The notes below the pieces were generated by a model, which was not told where the DNA came from, ran no database searches, and was given only the letters and a program-made list of their open reading frames with translations. Below are positions 26,101 through 35,979 of a DNA stretch of 64,000 bases, one piece after another (the first letter of the stretch is position 1; every line of letters starts with the position of its first letter). Source of the DNA: Holothuria scabra (lineage: Eukaryota; Echinodermata; Holothuroidea; Aspidochirotida; Holothuriidae). The translations under genes and the position numbers were made by a program. Location: positions 52,449,486-52,513,485 of the forward strand of contig CM074181.1 of the NCBI GenBank assembly GCA_037179385.1, written 5' to 3'.

Positions 26101-29100
26101 TATTCATGAGGGGTGGGTACAATGGGTGTGCGTAGGGGCGGGGCCGTACCATCTGCGTCGATGTGGCAGGGGGTTTAGATAACTACACATTCGAACACTG
26201 AAATTGTGTTTCCTGGTAGCTGGGTATCAGAATCGAAATACAGGAATTGTACAGTTGCTGCTAGAAAGTCCTATCCTCACCCCACCCCCAAAAAGGACTG
26301 AAAGGGTATGGGAGTAGATACAAGGTGAAGACATAGAACTTCCTCTTGATCTCGCTTGTCCATCGCTTTTAAAAGTAGGCCAACGGATCAGGCAGGATTT
26401 TGCAACTTTGACGATGCAGTTATATCTCAAACTTCTGGCATGTATTTTTATGTTTAATATTTGCCTCTTACACCCTTCATCGTTTCTGTCTTCTCCAACA
26501 GCAGCTAGTCGCGAAGCAGCCTTTGTCTATGCAATATCTTCTGCGGGGGTCGTTTACGCCATCAGCCGATCCTGTAGCAAAGGAGAACTACTCGATTGTG
26601 CGTGCGACCCAACCAAAAAAGGAAAAAGCCAGGATGATCAAGGGACCTTCGACTGGGGAGGTTGCAGCGACAACATAAAATTCGCCCTTGACTTTGCAAG
26701 ACGCTTTATCGATGCTCCCGAAAAACTGGAACGGGACCCTAGGGCCCTGATGAATCTGCATAACAATGCAGCAGGGAGAAGAGTAAGTTGATGAATAACA
26801 CACACTTTGCAATGGTATGCTTCACGTCTATATGAAAAGTTTCACTATAGGGTAACCAACTGTTGTAACTGGTATGTAAGGGAAAGGGGGGGGGGGGAGT
26901 TGTTTCACAGAAGAAGAAGACCTATATTTTCAAACTTACATGTCTTGACAAAGAATGATCGATTATTCAAAAGAAGGGTTTTCAGTACCGGTACCTTCTT
27001 TTTAACGAAAAAGTCTCTCCCAGGGAGAAATTTAGTTGATAATATCCAAGAATACTACCAAAACTTTTAAGATTTTCAAACTTTACATTCCGTAACTCTT
27101 TTAAACTTAGTACCGGTATAATAGCATAATGTGTGTGAATGGGGAGGAGTGCAGAAGTATTGTTAGTGTTTATCAGTGTTAAAGGGATTTTTAAGAATAA
27201 CGATTGAAGAGTTTTTCTTCCAGTGGTGTATTTTAAACACAAAATTTCCGTTTGAAGAGTATTTCTCCCAATGGTGTATTTTAAACACAAAATTACCGTG
27301 TGGGGTTACGAGTACCGGTATGGCTTAAATAGGTCATTACTTGACATAGCCTACCACAGAAAAGGGGCTGAGGCTAATATATGCAAAATCATTTTGATAT
27401 AATTTCGTTATTTTTGTTTTAATTTTTTAAATATTTTAGAAACTTCCTACAGCTGCGCGTTCAGGCATACAAACAAACTCTAACTGGGATGGGGAAACAA
27501 AATGATAGTAATGATAGGTTTTCAAGTTCAGCATTGGTGAATTTTGCGGAACGCCCTCATTTTAGTCGGCAATCATCTGACCCCTTTCACCATTGTCACT
27601 GTAATTTCTTCAGTTCCAAAGTTCCATGCCCGAAACCAAATAACAAGGGGATGGGGCGAGGGAAACATTTCGCCCACATAGAAACTTTCAAGTAACCAAT
27701 GACTACCGTATATTTTTACCCAAACTTGACCGGCCCTGAAAAAATCTTGTCCCATCCCCTCTTGGGACCGTTTCGCTTAATTCAGTTTATCTTCTTTAAC
27801 CTTCCTGCAGACTTTGACAGAATATTTTGCTGAGGTTATAATAGGGATAACCCATAGAAATTCCATGTATGAATCTCACGAACCAGGGGGCTCTCTGAGC
27901 ACACATTTTGACGCATTGTAGTCCTCGGCGTACGGTACCTACTGAAGTTGGTGAACTTTTTGACCACCGTGGTACTCAGAAGTTGCAAGTGATTGGCACA
28001 ATAATTACCATCATTCTATTACCATCGAAATTACGTAAATCCCCTACACGCCCGCGGGAAAAGTCAATACTCTTTAAAAATTTAAGTTATTGACAAAAGA
28101 AAGGTGAAATTCCTCCACTTCTCCGTCCTCAAATAAGGATGATGGCCTGTCTTGAAAATTCAGATTTGAAAAGGACTGGTGAACTACTTGCATACTACCA
28201 CGGGCTCGTTTCATTGTGTCAAAATTCATAGGCTGCGCGAGCGACGAGGGTACCTTTGCACTTTCGTTTTATAGGCTGGTCACTTAGTTCTCTGTAACAG
28301 TCCCCTCCTCAGGTTAAATGGCCTCAGAAGGATATATTTAAATTAAAGATGCTAATGGTAATGCCGTTCGAATTATTACCACATGGTAAAATTCCCGACA
28401 CAAAGTCAAGCAGCCTCGTTCGTTTTGTTCATTTGGTAATCGGAACCCCACTCCTATCTCAACACTTTACCACTAACTGAAAGTTGGAGTACGCCATCAC
28501 TTATTTGAATAATTTGGAACCTTTTAGTGAAAAGCCCATTGCGCAACAGTTTGTGATTTTCAACTCACATTACCTAAGTTGTTACCCTTTGAAATTAAAA
28601 ATTTTTCATATGAACTTAAACACCTACCGTTTTCTTTTATTTGTATGTTGGACATTAAGGAGTTCCATAACTCTAAGATTGCTGTCAAATTTTGGCACAA
28701 GGTGAAGCAGCTTCCAGAAAAACAAGGATTGTAATTCGAGTAGTACAACAATGTACCAATTTAAACTGAGTAAATAAATTCAGCATTTATATCTTAGCTC
28801 AGGAATGCCTTATGAGAATGGGAGTTGCATTGTTTGAATTCAGTTTTTGCTATGTAAAATATATTTTTGAAATGTGTGACTTTAAGTACACTTCCACCTT
28901 CTCTTTCAAATAGATTTATTTAAAGATTAAGAGCTGCCCGTCCCCCCCCCCCCCCCCCAACGTATTTTAAAGCAACAGCGAAATCTCAACATTTTCTTCT
29001 TATTTCTCTTCAAAGTATTTTCATCATATTTTAGAACTTAAATGTTGAATATTCAAGTCAAAGGGCAAGGTCAGTCAACCCAACACGAAGCAGTGGTAGA

Positions 29101-32100
29101 CTCTCTCGTTTCATGACTGGCTTTTGACGGTCATGGAACAAAATCGGTTTTGGCGTAGCATACAGAGGAATTTTGGCAAACTAAGCCGGAAATGGCATTT
29201 GCGGTCTCTTTAATGCAGGCTTTTGTGAAGCTTTTGTCTTTAGCACGTTTTGTCAAATACTTTTCCCATCAAATTTCATTTGGTGTGGAAGAAGTTTAGG
29301 GGGGGGGGGGTCGGGTTGAAGCATTTGACTGAGGTATCCCGACTCCATGCTCACTCAGCGCTCCCTTCCAACTCAATTCAAGAATTGCAAGTAGAAGATA
29401 AATTGCAGATGGAAACAGAACCAGGGTCGGATTGCGGCGAGGCCTGTTTGGACCCAGGCCCTACAGCTGGGTGTCCAAAATGAAGGTACAGGACGAAAAA
29501 CATGTCAATCAGTCCGTAGATGGTCAGCAACTACATTGGTCTATAAGAATGTTGCATAGGAAGCACTTTTCTGCCAATTCTTTTAGTCGCAAACCTGTTG
29601 TATTGCCCGCTTAGATAGTAAGCATAATAGGACCCCCCCCCCCCTCGGGTTTCTACAAGCAAAATTGCCCCTCACAGAATTGTTGTCTTACAGTAGTCTA
29701 TATGTCCAATGTCTTAATACAATATGTATTTTCTGCACCTTTGAAATAAATTAATTGCTACTTGAGAACCAGCCGTCAGGATTCACTGATGTTGTAGCCA
29801 AGGTTGTCACCAGATCATTTTGAGAACCGCGTAATTTGCGATATCCGTTCTGAGGGAGCTGTCTAAGGGGAATATGTGTTACCCATCCCCTTTAAAAATA
29901 TTTGTATGTTGAAAGCCTTTACAAGAAATAAGGAACAATCACTCAATTCTAAAATATTTAAGAATTTTGTTCAGCTACGATAAAAAATTTGGGCCGTGCG
30001 ATGATGCTGAAATTGATAGAGAGTACCAGAGTCTGGAGATTCTGAGAGCCGGATAGCAACGCCCGGTGACAAACAACCCTGGTTTTAGCGTAATGTACAC
30101 GTTTTGTCTTTTTTTTTCGTAGGCTGTACGACGCAAGATGAAGCTGGAGTGCAAATGTCACGGAATAAGCGGGGCTTGTAACATCCGCACCTGTTGGAAA
30201 GCCATGGAAGACTTTCAAAAGGTGTGCTAACACTTGGTCACAGATAACGAGCTAGGGCTTATTAACATCAACTGTTTGATGACGTCATATCCTCCTTAAC
30301 TTGATTATAGAGTTGGCTGTCGAGTTATGTCTACATCCCAATGATAAATGGCTTGAGAGCTCTTGAGGGTCCCTGCGAGTTCGTTCTTGTGGCATTGAGA
30401 AGGCTGCCCTAGAGGGACAGCGTCGCACGCAGCTGGTCGTAAAGCTCGCAAGCTATGTACGGAAGACTAGAAGACGTCGCAATATTTTAAACATGCTTTA
30501 ATTATGAATTTTGCGTTTACTTGAGCTATCTTGCCGACTTTGGGGAACTATCGACCAGTTTTGTGCAATCGTTCTCCCACAAGGTTGTGTCATTGGATGG
30601 AAAAAGGTCCCGATTAGGCAATTTCGTGTGACGTCACGCGATTAAATTTGCTAGGCATTGAAGGGCAAAACACGAACGCGGTAAGCGTATCTACAGTAGT
30701 CGCACACGGCACTCCCATAGAAATAATGTGACATATACTGTTCGTGTTGCAAGTACTGTCACTTCGCGTGTTGATATAAAAGATGTTTGTCCGTCCAATG
30801 ACATCAGTGAAACTGCCTAATACCTCACCAGGATGTCGTTAAAGGCAGTTATTTGTCGGTTACCCCAGTCAGTTCTAATTTACCCAACTGAATTACTTTT
30901 AGTCCCTACCGCGGAGCGGACTCGGTTTGTTCACTCCCCCTTTAAGGCTTCACAAACCACCGTCCGCCAAAACGAAGAGGTCTGCGTCCAATTTAAGACG
31001 CAAACTTTATTACCATAATATGACTCATTCATGTCCTGCCTCATTTTTTAGCTATTTTTTCAGCGAGTGTGTGTATTCTTGTTGTAGTAGACTGAAGGAC
31101 TAGATTGTGCTTTACGATGTCATATCAATTCTGTGGGTGGCATGGGCTACTGCATTATTTAAACGGAACAAGATGTTGCCTTCTTGTGAATATTCACTAA
31201 CATTCATTCCGTCTCGAGGCTACATACAATATTTCTATGAATATCCAAAGAAATCCGTTTGATGTTCACTTTGCAGACTTGGTGGGGATATGACTGAACA
31301 AGGGATATGCCCTACAGTCTGCTACGCAGGCAACTCCCGCATCGGTTTCATTAAAACTCATCCACACCCAGACAGCTTCTTAGGTTGTTGCTTCAGGGGC
31401 ATAGGGATACCTTGGTCAACATACAAGACACTAATGTTTAATCAAAACACTCTCAGTACATGATATGTAAATGAGCTACTATGCATTTTTCATGTGACAA
31501 AAAATATTCTGCTTGAGAATTTATGTAACCTGCCGGTAACAATGTAGTTTGGGAAGACGAAGGTTGGCAGCCCGCTTAATTTTAGCTACAAACGCGTGAG
31601 AACTCTTGCCAGGCCTTGAGCAAGTAACTTAGAAGGAGAGCGGTTTTTCCGCAGCTTGTCGCAAGAGGTCGTTGCTTGCAAGCTGTGATCGCAGGATGTC
31701 GCAAGGTCTTTAAACATTTTTGAAAATCTGATGCATTTTGACGACACGTTCATTCATACTTGGTAATCATTCTAAATTTGTATTCGTTAATATCGTTCAG
31801 GTGACCGTATGTTATCCCCTCAAAGATCCATCATGGGCTATTCCATCCTACCCAGAGTTTCGTTGCTTTAATATGGTGATTTACAAACAAAGTCGTATTT
31901 CGTATTCCGACTGATTTAAATCAAAATATTATTGAGCATGAATGAACAGTGCATGTTTAAACAACTCTGAACATTTGAATTAGAACAGGGAAATGCTGGA
32001 TGCCACTCGTGCTGAGCCTTCGTGCATAACTTTCCATAATCCCGTACCTTACCCTGTGTCTATTGTTGTTTAAATACCTGAGTGTTGCATGATGGGAGGT

Positions 32101-35100
32101 TAAACCTTTCATAACCACCTCAAAAAATACTTCTTTTTCTAAAGTCCTCCCGACCCTCTGGCAAAGGGCCGTTCGGACGAAACCAAAACTTTCACTGCTT
32201 CCCCAAGAAGCTATTACGTCCACTGAAGGACAATGCGTGACCAACCTCACGGCCCTCAGACCATTTACATTATTGGTCGGTCATGTATGGCTCCATTCTA
32301 GACTGGATGAAAAGAACATATACTACACATGATCTCAGCCAAAACGCCAAACACGATTAACTTTAAATTCTGAGAGATAGACATATTTTACCATGGCACA
32401 GAGCTACAAGATTTCATGTAAAGGTGTAAAACCTCCCTATTATCAGATTATTGTGAAGCTGAACAGGATATTTAGATACAGCTAGGAAATGTCAATATCT
32501 CAATACAGATTATGAACTGAGAAAAGAAAAAAAAAACGTGTGAGAAGAAGGGGTCTGGTGTTAAGTAAGAGGAAGTAATAAACAAAATGACATTTCTGTT
32601 TGAACAGGTTGGAAAATACCTGAAGGAGATGTACGATGTGGCGACTGAAGTAACGATGAACACGGACGGAAACGGACTGTTGGTGTCATCGAAGAAACGT
32701 CGCAAAAAACCATCGAAAGCACATTTAGTTTACTTCGAGAGATCTCCAGATTATTGCTCAATGAATCCTGAAACAGGTAAATAATTGCGTCCCCTGAGAT
32801 CACTATCATTTACTCAAGAATATTTTTGCTTGGACTGAATTCGAGTCTTTTTTTTATCGGAAAAGAGTAAAAAGTGGGTCAAATTAAAAAAAAAAAAACC
32901 TGCATACCGACATTACTTGTAGCGTTTATTACAGGAAACGATATTTCAATTCGAAATAAATCGTTTCGACAGCTTTTATATTTGACCAATTTCAATTCGA
33001 CACACCATAGATGAAGGCTAATAAGCCACCACAAGGTAAAAGAAGTAAGTGCCATTTAAATTGATAAGGCAAAGCAATGCAATTTGAATGAAAAAAGAGA
33101 ATGTACCAACATTCAAAACATTATATGGAGAAATGAATGTCGGTAACATAATACCGGTTTTAGGATTCACTAAAACCAATACTGGGACTGCAAACAAAAC
33201 TGGGGACTATTGACCGAAACCGATTTGACAGAACGTGTTTTCGAAGTCGACATGTTTATTGCACTCTGAAGTTCCATAAATCATGAGAAATGACTCCTGT
33301 TTTCATGTCGAATTAGAATGAAGGATGTCCTGCATATATCATTTCTGTAATGCGATTTGATTTAATATCGTCTAGGAATGTTTTAATCGCTTGGAAGGAA
33401 TTCATAAGGACACTCCACACGCGATGAATTAATGTGTAACCATTTCAAAGAAATTGAATAATATTTCATGCTGATCTGAATAGCATGGCTACTGAGTACG
33501 GTACACCATTACCAACTGCAAATTTTCGCTGGGGTTGTTTATTTTCGTATAGAGGCCTCAGAATACATTTCACTAAAGGGCCGTCAGAATTCTTCAGAGT
33601 CATGTATGAGAATAAGTATGGGACTGGATACCTCTAACTCCTGAAACTTAGTATTCTCTTTCAGTAGCTTCTGAACAGGTTTGGGGCATTATCGACCTCA
33701 CACAGGACCATAGCCACGCAGGTGGGATACGGAAGGGGAGGCACGGGGGAATATACGTTCCCACCATAAAATTGTCTGCCAAAATAGGTGCACTGAAGGA
33801 TGAAAAAATATTACCCACATAAATACACCAAAACTAAACCTGTATGATCAATCCTTAGTGGAAACCATTTTTTTCAAATCGAAGGGGACATCGCTTACAC
33901 CTCTCACCAGGCAGGTGAAACTCCAATCATGATGAACCCGTTAAACTGGTTACGCTCGCAACGAGCGTGGTCTCAACCAATTGAATCTTTTGAAGACAAC
34001 GTCAAGGTGACGAGGCATAACGTCTGAAGCTAAGGAAGTTGTAACCAACCTACTGTGTCTCGGTTGACTGATTTACAAAGTGGGGGAATTACAACCTAAC
34101 AGTGATTCTTGGAATTATCTGTGTTCACGAGTGCAACTAGGTGGGAAGGGTTGGACTTGGACTGTACATCTGGCAGTTATTTCTGGTGAGCCACTTTTGC
34201 AATGGCTGTGCAGCAATTCAAAAGAAAACTGTCTGCTCCTTCAACGGGATCCTGTAGAAATCCATGAAATTTGTATTTTGGAGGTATCAGATAACCACCA
34301 GACCTCCAAGGTATAAAATCAATGGTAATGTTGCCTGCTCTGCGGACGTGTATTTCCCTTGCACTTATACTGAAGGCACTCGCAATACATGTATGAACGT
34401 AAAATGAGGAGCACATGGATATTCGGAACCAACAATGAAGGTAAATAGTTGTTTCTTCGAGTGCAGTTGCATTCTTAGATGGCAAGCTATACAGCACTTG
34501 TTCTTGACAAAAGAGCTAAAGGTTACTACCCCCTTTTTCCAAACAGAAATTACAAAGGGTTGTGGGACAGAATTTTGGGGGGTCACAGTAAACTGCCATG
34601 AACAAAAACCATATGTACCCCAAAACTGCACTCCACATTCCTTTGTATTTGCTATTTGGAAAAGGGTCTATAGTTGGGCCACTTTGTCACACTACCTCCC
34701 GTCTCGTTCTGTCAAGTCCATAACTCCGTGGGGAGTAATTTCAGGTTCTGATCACGGCATCAGTATTTTTTATATAATCCAAGCTTGCACATATACGACA
34801 TGTATACTTACAATAAAACTGGAAATCATTATTGACAGGTTCTCTTGGAACTGGCGGCCGACTCTGCAATCGAACATCATCGGGTCCCGACGGATGTGAC
34901 GTAATGTGCTGTGGGCGTGGCTACAATACGATGAGGGTCCGACAAACATCGCAATGCGAGTGTAAATTTCAATGGTGCTGTTCCGTGGAATGCCAGCAAT
35001 GTACCGAAGTCGTAGATGTGCACACGTGCAAGGATTCTGCTGCCGAAAGGGAGCCCGATAACCGCCATCGGCCTCGCCCGGATCAACCTCTCATAGATGA

Positions 35101-35209
35101 TCCCGGTTTTCAGATTATTACACATAACCCTTCAGGTATTTCCAGAGGAACACAACTTGGGGACCATGGAAATTTAAGGACTAGAAGAAGAGCCATGAAA
35201 CGATTCTGA
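11110..35209 (+). CDS. wnt2: Wnt2-class secreted Wnt ligand (six spliced exons)
   Basis: Secreted lipid-modified ligand of Frizzled/LRP receptors in Wnt signalling. Exons 11110-11192, 22578-22807, 26505-26782, 30123-30221, 32608-32776 and 34839-35209 join in phase at GT-AG junctions into 1230 nt, 409 residues plus stop. Residues 1-26 are a signal peptide. The mature part has 24 cysteines, the usual Wnt number. [10 protein letters not shown] (207-216) is the acylation hairpin, with Ser213 as the expected lipid site. N-glycosylation motifs are NCS (87) and NRT (297). CKFQWCC (328-334) is the receptor-binding finger tip. RVMCDNVP, the [15 protein letters not shown] stretch and PDYC match the Wnt2 subclass best. 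The protein is longer than human WNT2 (360 residues) because 59 residues follow the last cysteine. ST7 lies downstream in convergent orientation, as in vertebrates. Confidence 0.95.
13056..13132 (+). mobile_element. SINE 3' fragment
   Basis: Matches the 3' part of the window's SINE family: AAGGGCCG, then CTTGAACCAATTGGTTGG, then CCGTAAAA and a CCTAACCTAACA-like tail. 5'-truncated. Confidence 0.7.
13601..13614. repeat. Poly-G tract (14 G)
   Basis: Uninterrupted G run. It is one of nine C or G homopolymers of 12 or more bases, all located left of 30 kb (6027, 9850, 13601, 18066, 19735, 26886, 28942, 29299, 29633). Confidence 0.95.
13850..14155 (+). repeat. Dispersed repeat F, two copies in direct order
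   Basis: Copies at about 13850-13945 and 14072-14155. Each has an AGTTGGCG motif and then a CATTTCCCAGGC motif at similar spacing, like 8727-8850. Tandem-like placement could reflect local duplication or nested insertions. Confidence 0.55.
14452..14690 (+). mobile_element. tRNA-derived SINE with a variant head
   Basis: The head has tRNA promoter-like boxes: TGGTAGAGTGGTAGGG (box A region) and GGGTTCGGTTCAC (box B region). The body (AATGGAACCTATTGTCATTG, AAGCAATGACGTAGGGGAAA) aligns with the common body of the other SINE copies. The head differs from the AGTGGTTAAAGC-type head of the 48288 and 55811 copies. It does not fold as a complete tRNA, so it is not called a tRNA gene. Confidence 0.65.
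15372..15678 (+). mobile_element. TTAA-flanked MITE family A, copy 2
   Basis: TTAA at 15372-15375 and 15675-15678. The ends AGGCCCAGTTCTCTCACCCC and TTTGGGGTGAGAGGATTGGC are inverted relative to each other. The interior matches 4618-4922 closely (ACAATTGTCTGAAATTCATC, AGTTTATTGCTTCAGGG). Non-coding, about 307 bp. Confidence 0.8.
16669..16880 (-). mobile_element. tRNA-derived SINE, reverse orientation
   Basis: Reverse copy of the SINE family. The tRNA-like head is on the right (GGAGTCGAACTCC box B region, then CACTTGACCATGCAG), and the body carries ATTGCTTATACTGGTCACC. The 3' tail is lost. Confidence 0.7.
18060..18180 (+). repeat. Dispersed repeat with poly-C start, copy 1
   Basis: A 14-C tract (18066-18079) is followed by ACCAACATTTTGAAGCAACG and GCGAAATCTCA, then TCTTCAAAGTAT. 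A second copy, also preceded by a long poly-C tract, is at 28935-29065. The shared poly-C suggests the tract is part of the element. Confidence 0.65.
18610..18742. repeat. Inverted repeat with 20-nt perfect core arms
   Basis: GATGCGCACTGTTTAACAAG at 18610-18629 is exactly inverted at 18723-18742. Similarity continues outward (CATCTTTG-type sequence in both arms). The 93-nt centre contains a telomere-like AACCCTAATCCCTAAC run. It is likely a foldback or MITE remnant. The left arm forms the 3' part of a long open frame (18159-18653) that is therefore not a gene. Confidence 0.75.
20165..20240 (+). mobile_element. SINE 3' fragment
   Basis: CTGAAAAAAGGCCGTGGCCGG, CTTGAACCAATTGGTTGGGA, GGGCCGTAAAACTC and a TAACTGACTAACT tail match the SINE 3' end. 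5'-truncated. Confidence 0.7.
22578..22807 (+). CDS. wnt2: Wnt2 coding exon 2
   Basis: Residues 28-105. Acceptor CATTTAG at 22571-22577, donor GTAAGT at 22808. Contains RVMCDNVP, the block [12 protein letters not shown] that defines Wnt proteins, and a glycosylation motif NCS overlapping it. Enters with two codon bases from exon 1 and leaves one base for exon 3. Confidence 0.95.
22808..26504 (+). other. wnt2: Wnt2 intron 2 (3.7 kb)
   Basis: No gene recognised. Contains one copy of TTAA-flanked MITE family B (25436-25803). A region at about 23043-23290 is loosely bounded by GTCACCAC and GTGGTGAC, a possible small inverted-repeat element. Confidence 0.75.
25436..25803 (+). mobile_element. TTAA-flanked MITE family B, copy 1
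   Basis: Begins TTAAAGGAAAATATTGCG and ends ACAATATTTCCCTTCAA, inverted ends. The interior (TGTTTGTTGCTCAAGAATAA, CCCAAACTTTCAACATT) matches 46751-47098. About 368 bp with no coding frame. Non-autonomous; the TTAA boundary suggests a piggyBac-type transposase, which is inference. Confidence 0.75.
26505..26782 (+). CDS. wnt2: Wnt2 coding exon 3
   Basis: Residues 105-197. Carries [41 protein letters not shown] and [12 protein letters not shown], all conserved Wnt blocks. Donor GTAAGT at 26783. The acceptor is a tandem CAGCAG (26499-26504): using the first AG would start the exon at 26502 and add one alanine without changing frame. I chose the second because the resulting KTSREAAF spacing matches human WNT2. 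Confidence 0.94.
27204..27298. repeat. 48-bp tandem duplication
   Basis: Two direct copies, 27204-27250 and 27252-27298, share GTGTATTTTAAACACAAAAT and differ at a few positions. GTATTTTAAACAC is itself nearly palindromic. ACCGGTA words flank the block (near 26987, 27112, 27313). Confidence 0.8.
28935..29065 (+). repeat. Dispersed repeat with poly-C start, copy 2
   Basis: A 17-C tract (28942-28958) is followed by AAAGCAACAGCGAAATCTCA and CTCTTCAAAGTATTTTC, matching 18060-18180. Non-coding. Confidence 0.65.
30123..30221 (+). CDS. wnt2: Wnt2 coding exon 4 (lipidation hairpin)
   Basis: Residues 198-230, phase 0 at both ends. Encodes [17 protein letters not shown], the Wnt hairpin whose first serine (Ser213) is the expected palmitoleate site. 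The second serine of the usual SGSC is alanine here. The donor is GTGTGC, weaker than the other donors. Human WNT2 has this sequence and that of exon 5 in one exon, so the intron after FQK appears to be an extra one in this lineage or a loss in vertebrates. Confidence 0.92.
30222..32607 (+). other. wnt2: Wnt2 intron 4 (2.4 kb)
   Basis: No gene recognised. Contains a degraded relative of MITE family A (about 31355-31575, with GTTGCTTCAGGG and AATGTAGTTTGGG), a repeat G fragment near 30905, and a stretch near 32100-32380 weakly similar to 4140-4350. Confidence 0.7.
31355..31575 (+). mobile_element. Degraded MITE family A copy
   Basis: Shares TTGTTGCTTCAGGG, an AAAACACTCTCAGTACATGAT-like segment and AATGTAGTTTGGG with the copies at 4618 and 15372, in the same order. 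The TTAA ends are not preserved. Confidence 0.5.
32608..32776 (+). CDS. wnt2: Wnt2 coding exon 5
   Basis: Residues 231-287. Acceptor TTTGAACAG, donor GTAAAT at 32777. Encodes [15 protein letters not shown], a basic KKRRKKPSK linker and [11 protein letters not shown], the standard Wnt pattern before the C-terminal domain. The lysine-arginine cluster is denser than in human WNT2. Confidence 0.94.
32777..34838 (+). other. wnt2: Wnt2 intron 5 (2.1 kb)
   Basis: No gene or clear repeat recognised. Ends with TTATTGACAG. Open frames near 34177-34631 on both strands have no recognisable similarity. Confidence 0.7.
34839..35209 (+). CDS. wnt2: Wnt2 last coding exon, long C-terminal tail
   Basis: Residues 287-409. 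Encodes [41 protein letters not shown] and VDVHTC, the cysteine-rich C-terminal domain with the finger tip at Trp332. A further 59 residues follow the last cysteine (Cys350), hydrophilic and proline/arginine-rich, ending [11 protein letters not shown] and then TGA at 35207-35209. Human WNT2 has only a short tail there. RTRR resembles a furin-type site; whether it is cut is unknown. Confidence 0.95.
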
Positions 35210-35973
35210 ATCGCAATGTGATACACACGAAATGCGTCTCGTTCATTATAAACCCTGCTGGCTCTTTGACTGTGACGCATTACGCCATGATATATGCCGT
35301 TTCCTATGACATCATTCACAACAAATAATTTATGAAAGGGTGAATGCAACATTACATGCACACCTTATCACTTCAAGATATGCATTATTTTATAGCTCAT
35401 AAGACTGAAAGTCATCGTGCCTTTCTACCAGCAACTGTTATAAATGGAAATGCGGACAATGTCCACGCTGCAGATTTGGAAGGTGCCATTGTGGGAACTG
35501 ATCTATCCATTTCTATACAAATTTGCTCAGTACAAATTTATAGTTTTCTATGTATCAGTCTTTAGAATTTGCTCGTCGATGTCTTCCGTCCCCACTCTAT
35601 ACAACCTTTCTACGCTTGCCTACTTGTGTACGGTTGACTGGTCGACTGGGTTTACTTCGAAGAGTGGATATAGGAGGAGCAGTGCTGCATTACGGAAGTT
35701 TGTGTCCCAAGACAAGTACACTAATGATTAGAAACTGTAGTGTGGTTGAATTCTTTAGGAAACTTCCCTTATTCTGGTTACGCATTCTAATCTCAACAGA
35801 GTTGTAAAGAGTCACTTGAATTTGCAGTCGAATCGAGACCGTCTATATAGTTTGACCCGAGTTGAGTCAGTTACCCAAGTCCTTGCATTGACTCAGTTTT
35901 CCATAGGATGAAAGTAAGGTGGGTTGACATAGATCCCCAAGTCATTTCACTTTTTTTCCAGCGATTCATGCAA

Positions 35974-35979
35974 AATAAA
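35974..35979 (+). terminator. wnt2: Candidate Wnt2 polyadenylation signal
   Basis: First AATAAA after the Wnt2 stop, giving a 3' untranslated region of about 0.8 kb. A G-rich stretch follows at 36006-36028, the kind of downstream element seen at some cleavage sites. Sequence match only. Confidence 0.4.

Larger units (their letters stand above)
26783..30122 (+). other. wnt2: Wnt2 intron 3 (3.3 kb)
   Basis: No gene recognised. Contains a 48-bp tandem duplication (27204-27298), poly-C/G tracts at 26886, 28942, 29299 and 29633, and dispersed repeat copies at 28935-29065 and 29160-29240. The acceptor TTTTTTTCGTAG ends at 30122. Confidence 0.75.

Noticed and set aside
26408..26504. In-frame open sequence upstream of Wnt2 exon 3 with a hydrophobic, signal-like start
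   Set aside because: A transcript starting here would lack exon 2 and its conserved cysteines. The polypyrimidine tract and CAGCAG acceptor mark this as intron, so the hydrophobic stretch is probably a by-product of T-rich intron sequence.
34435..34899. 154-codon open frame (+) overlapping Wnt2 exon 6
   Set aside because: It reads a different frame from the Wnt2 exon where they overlap and shows no similarity to known proteins.
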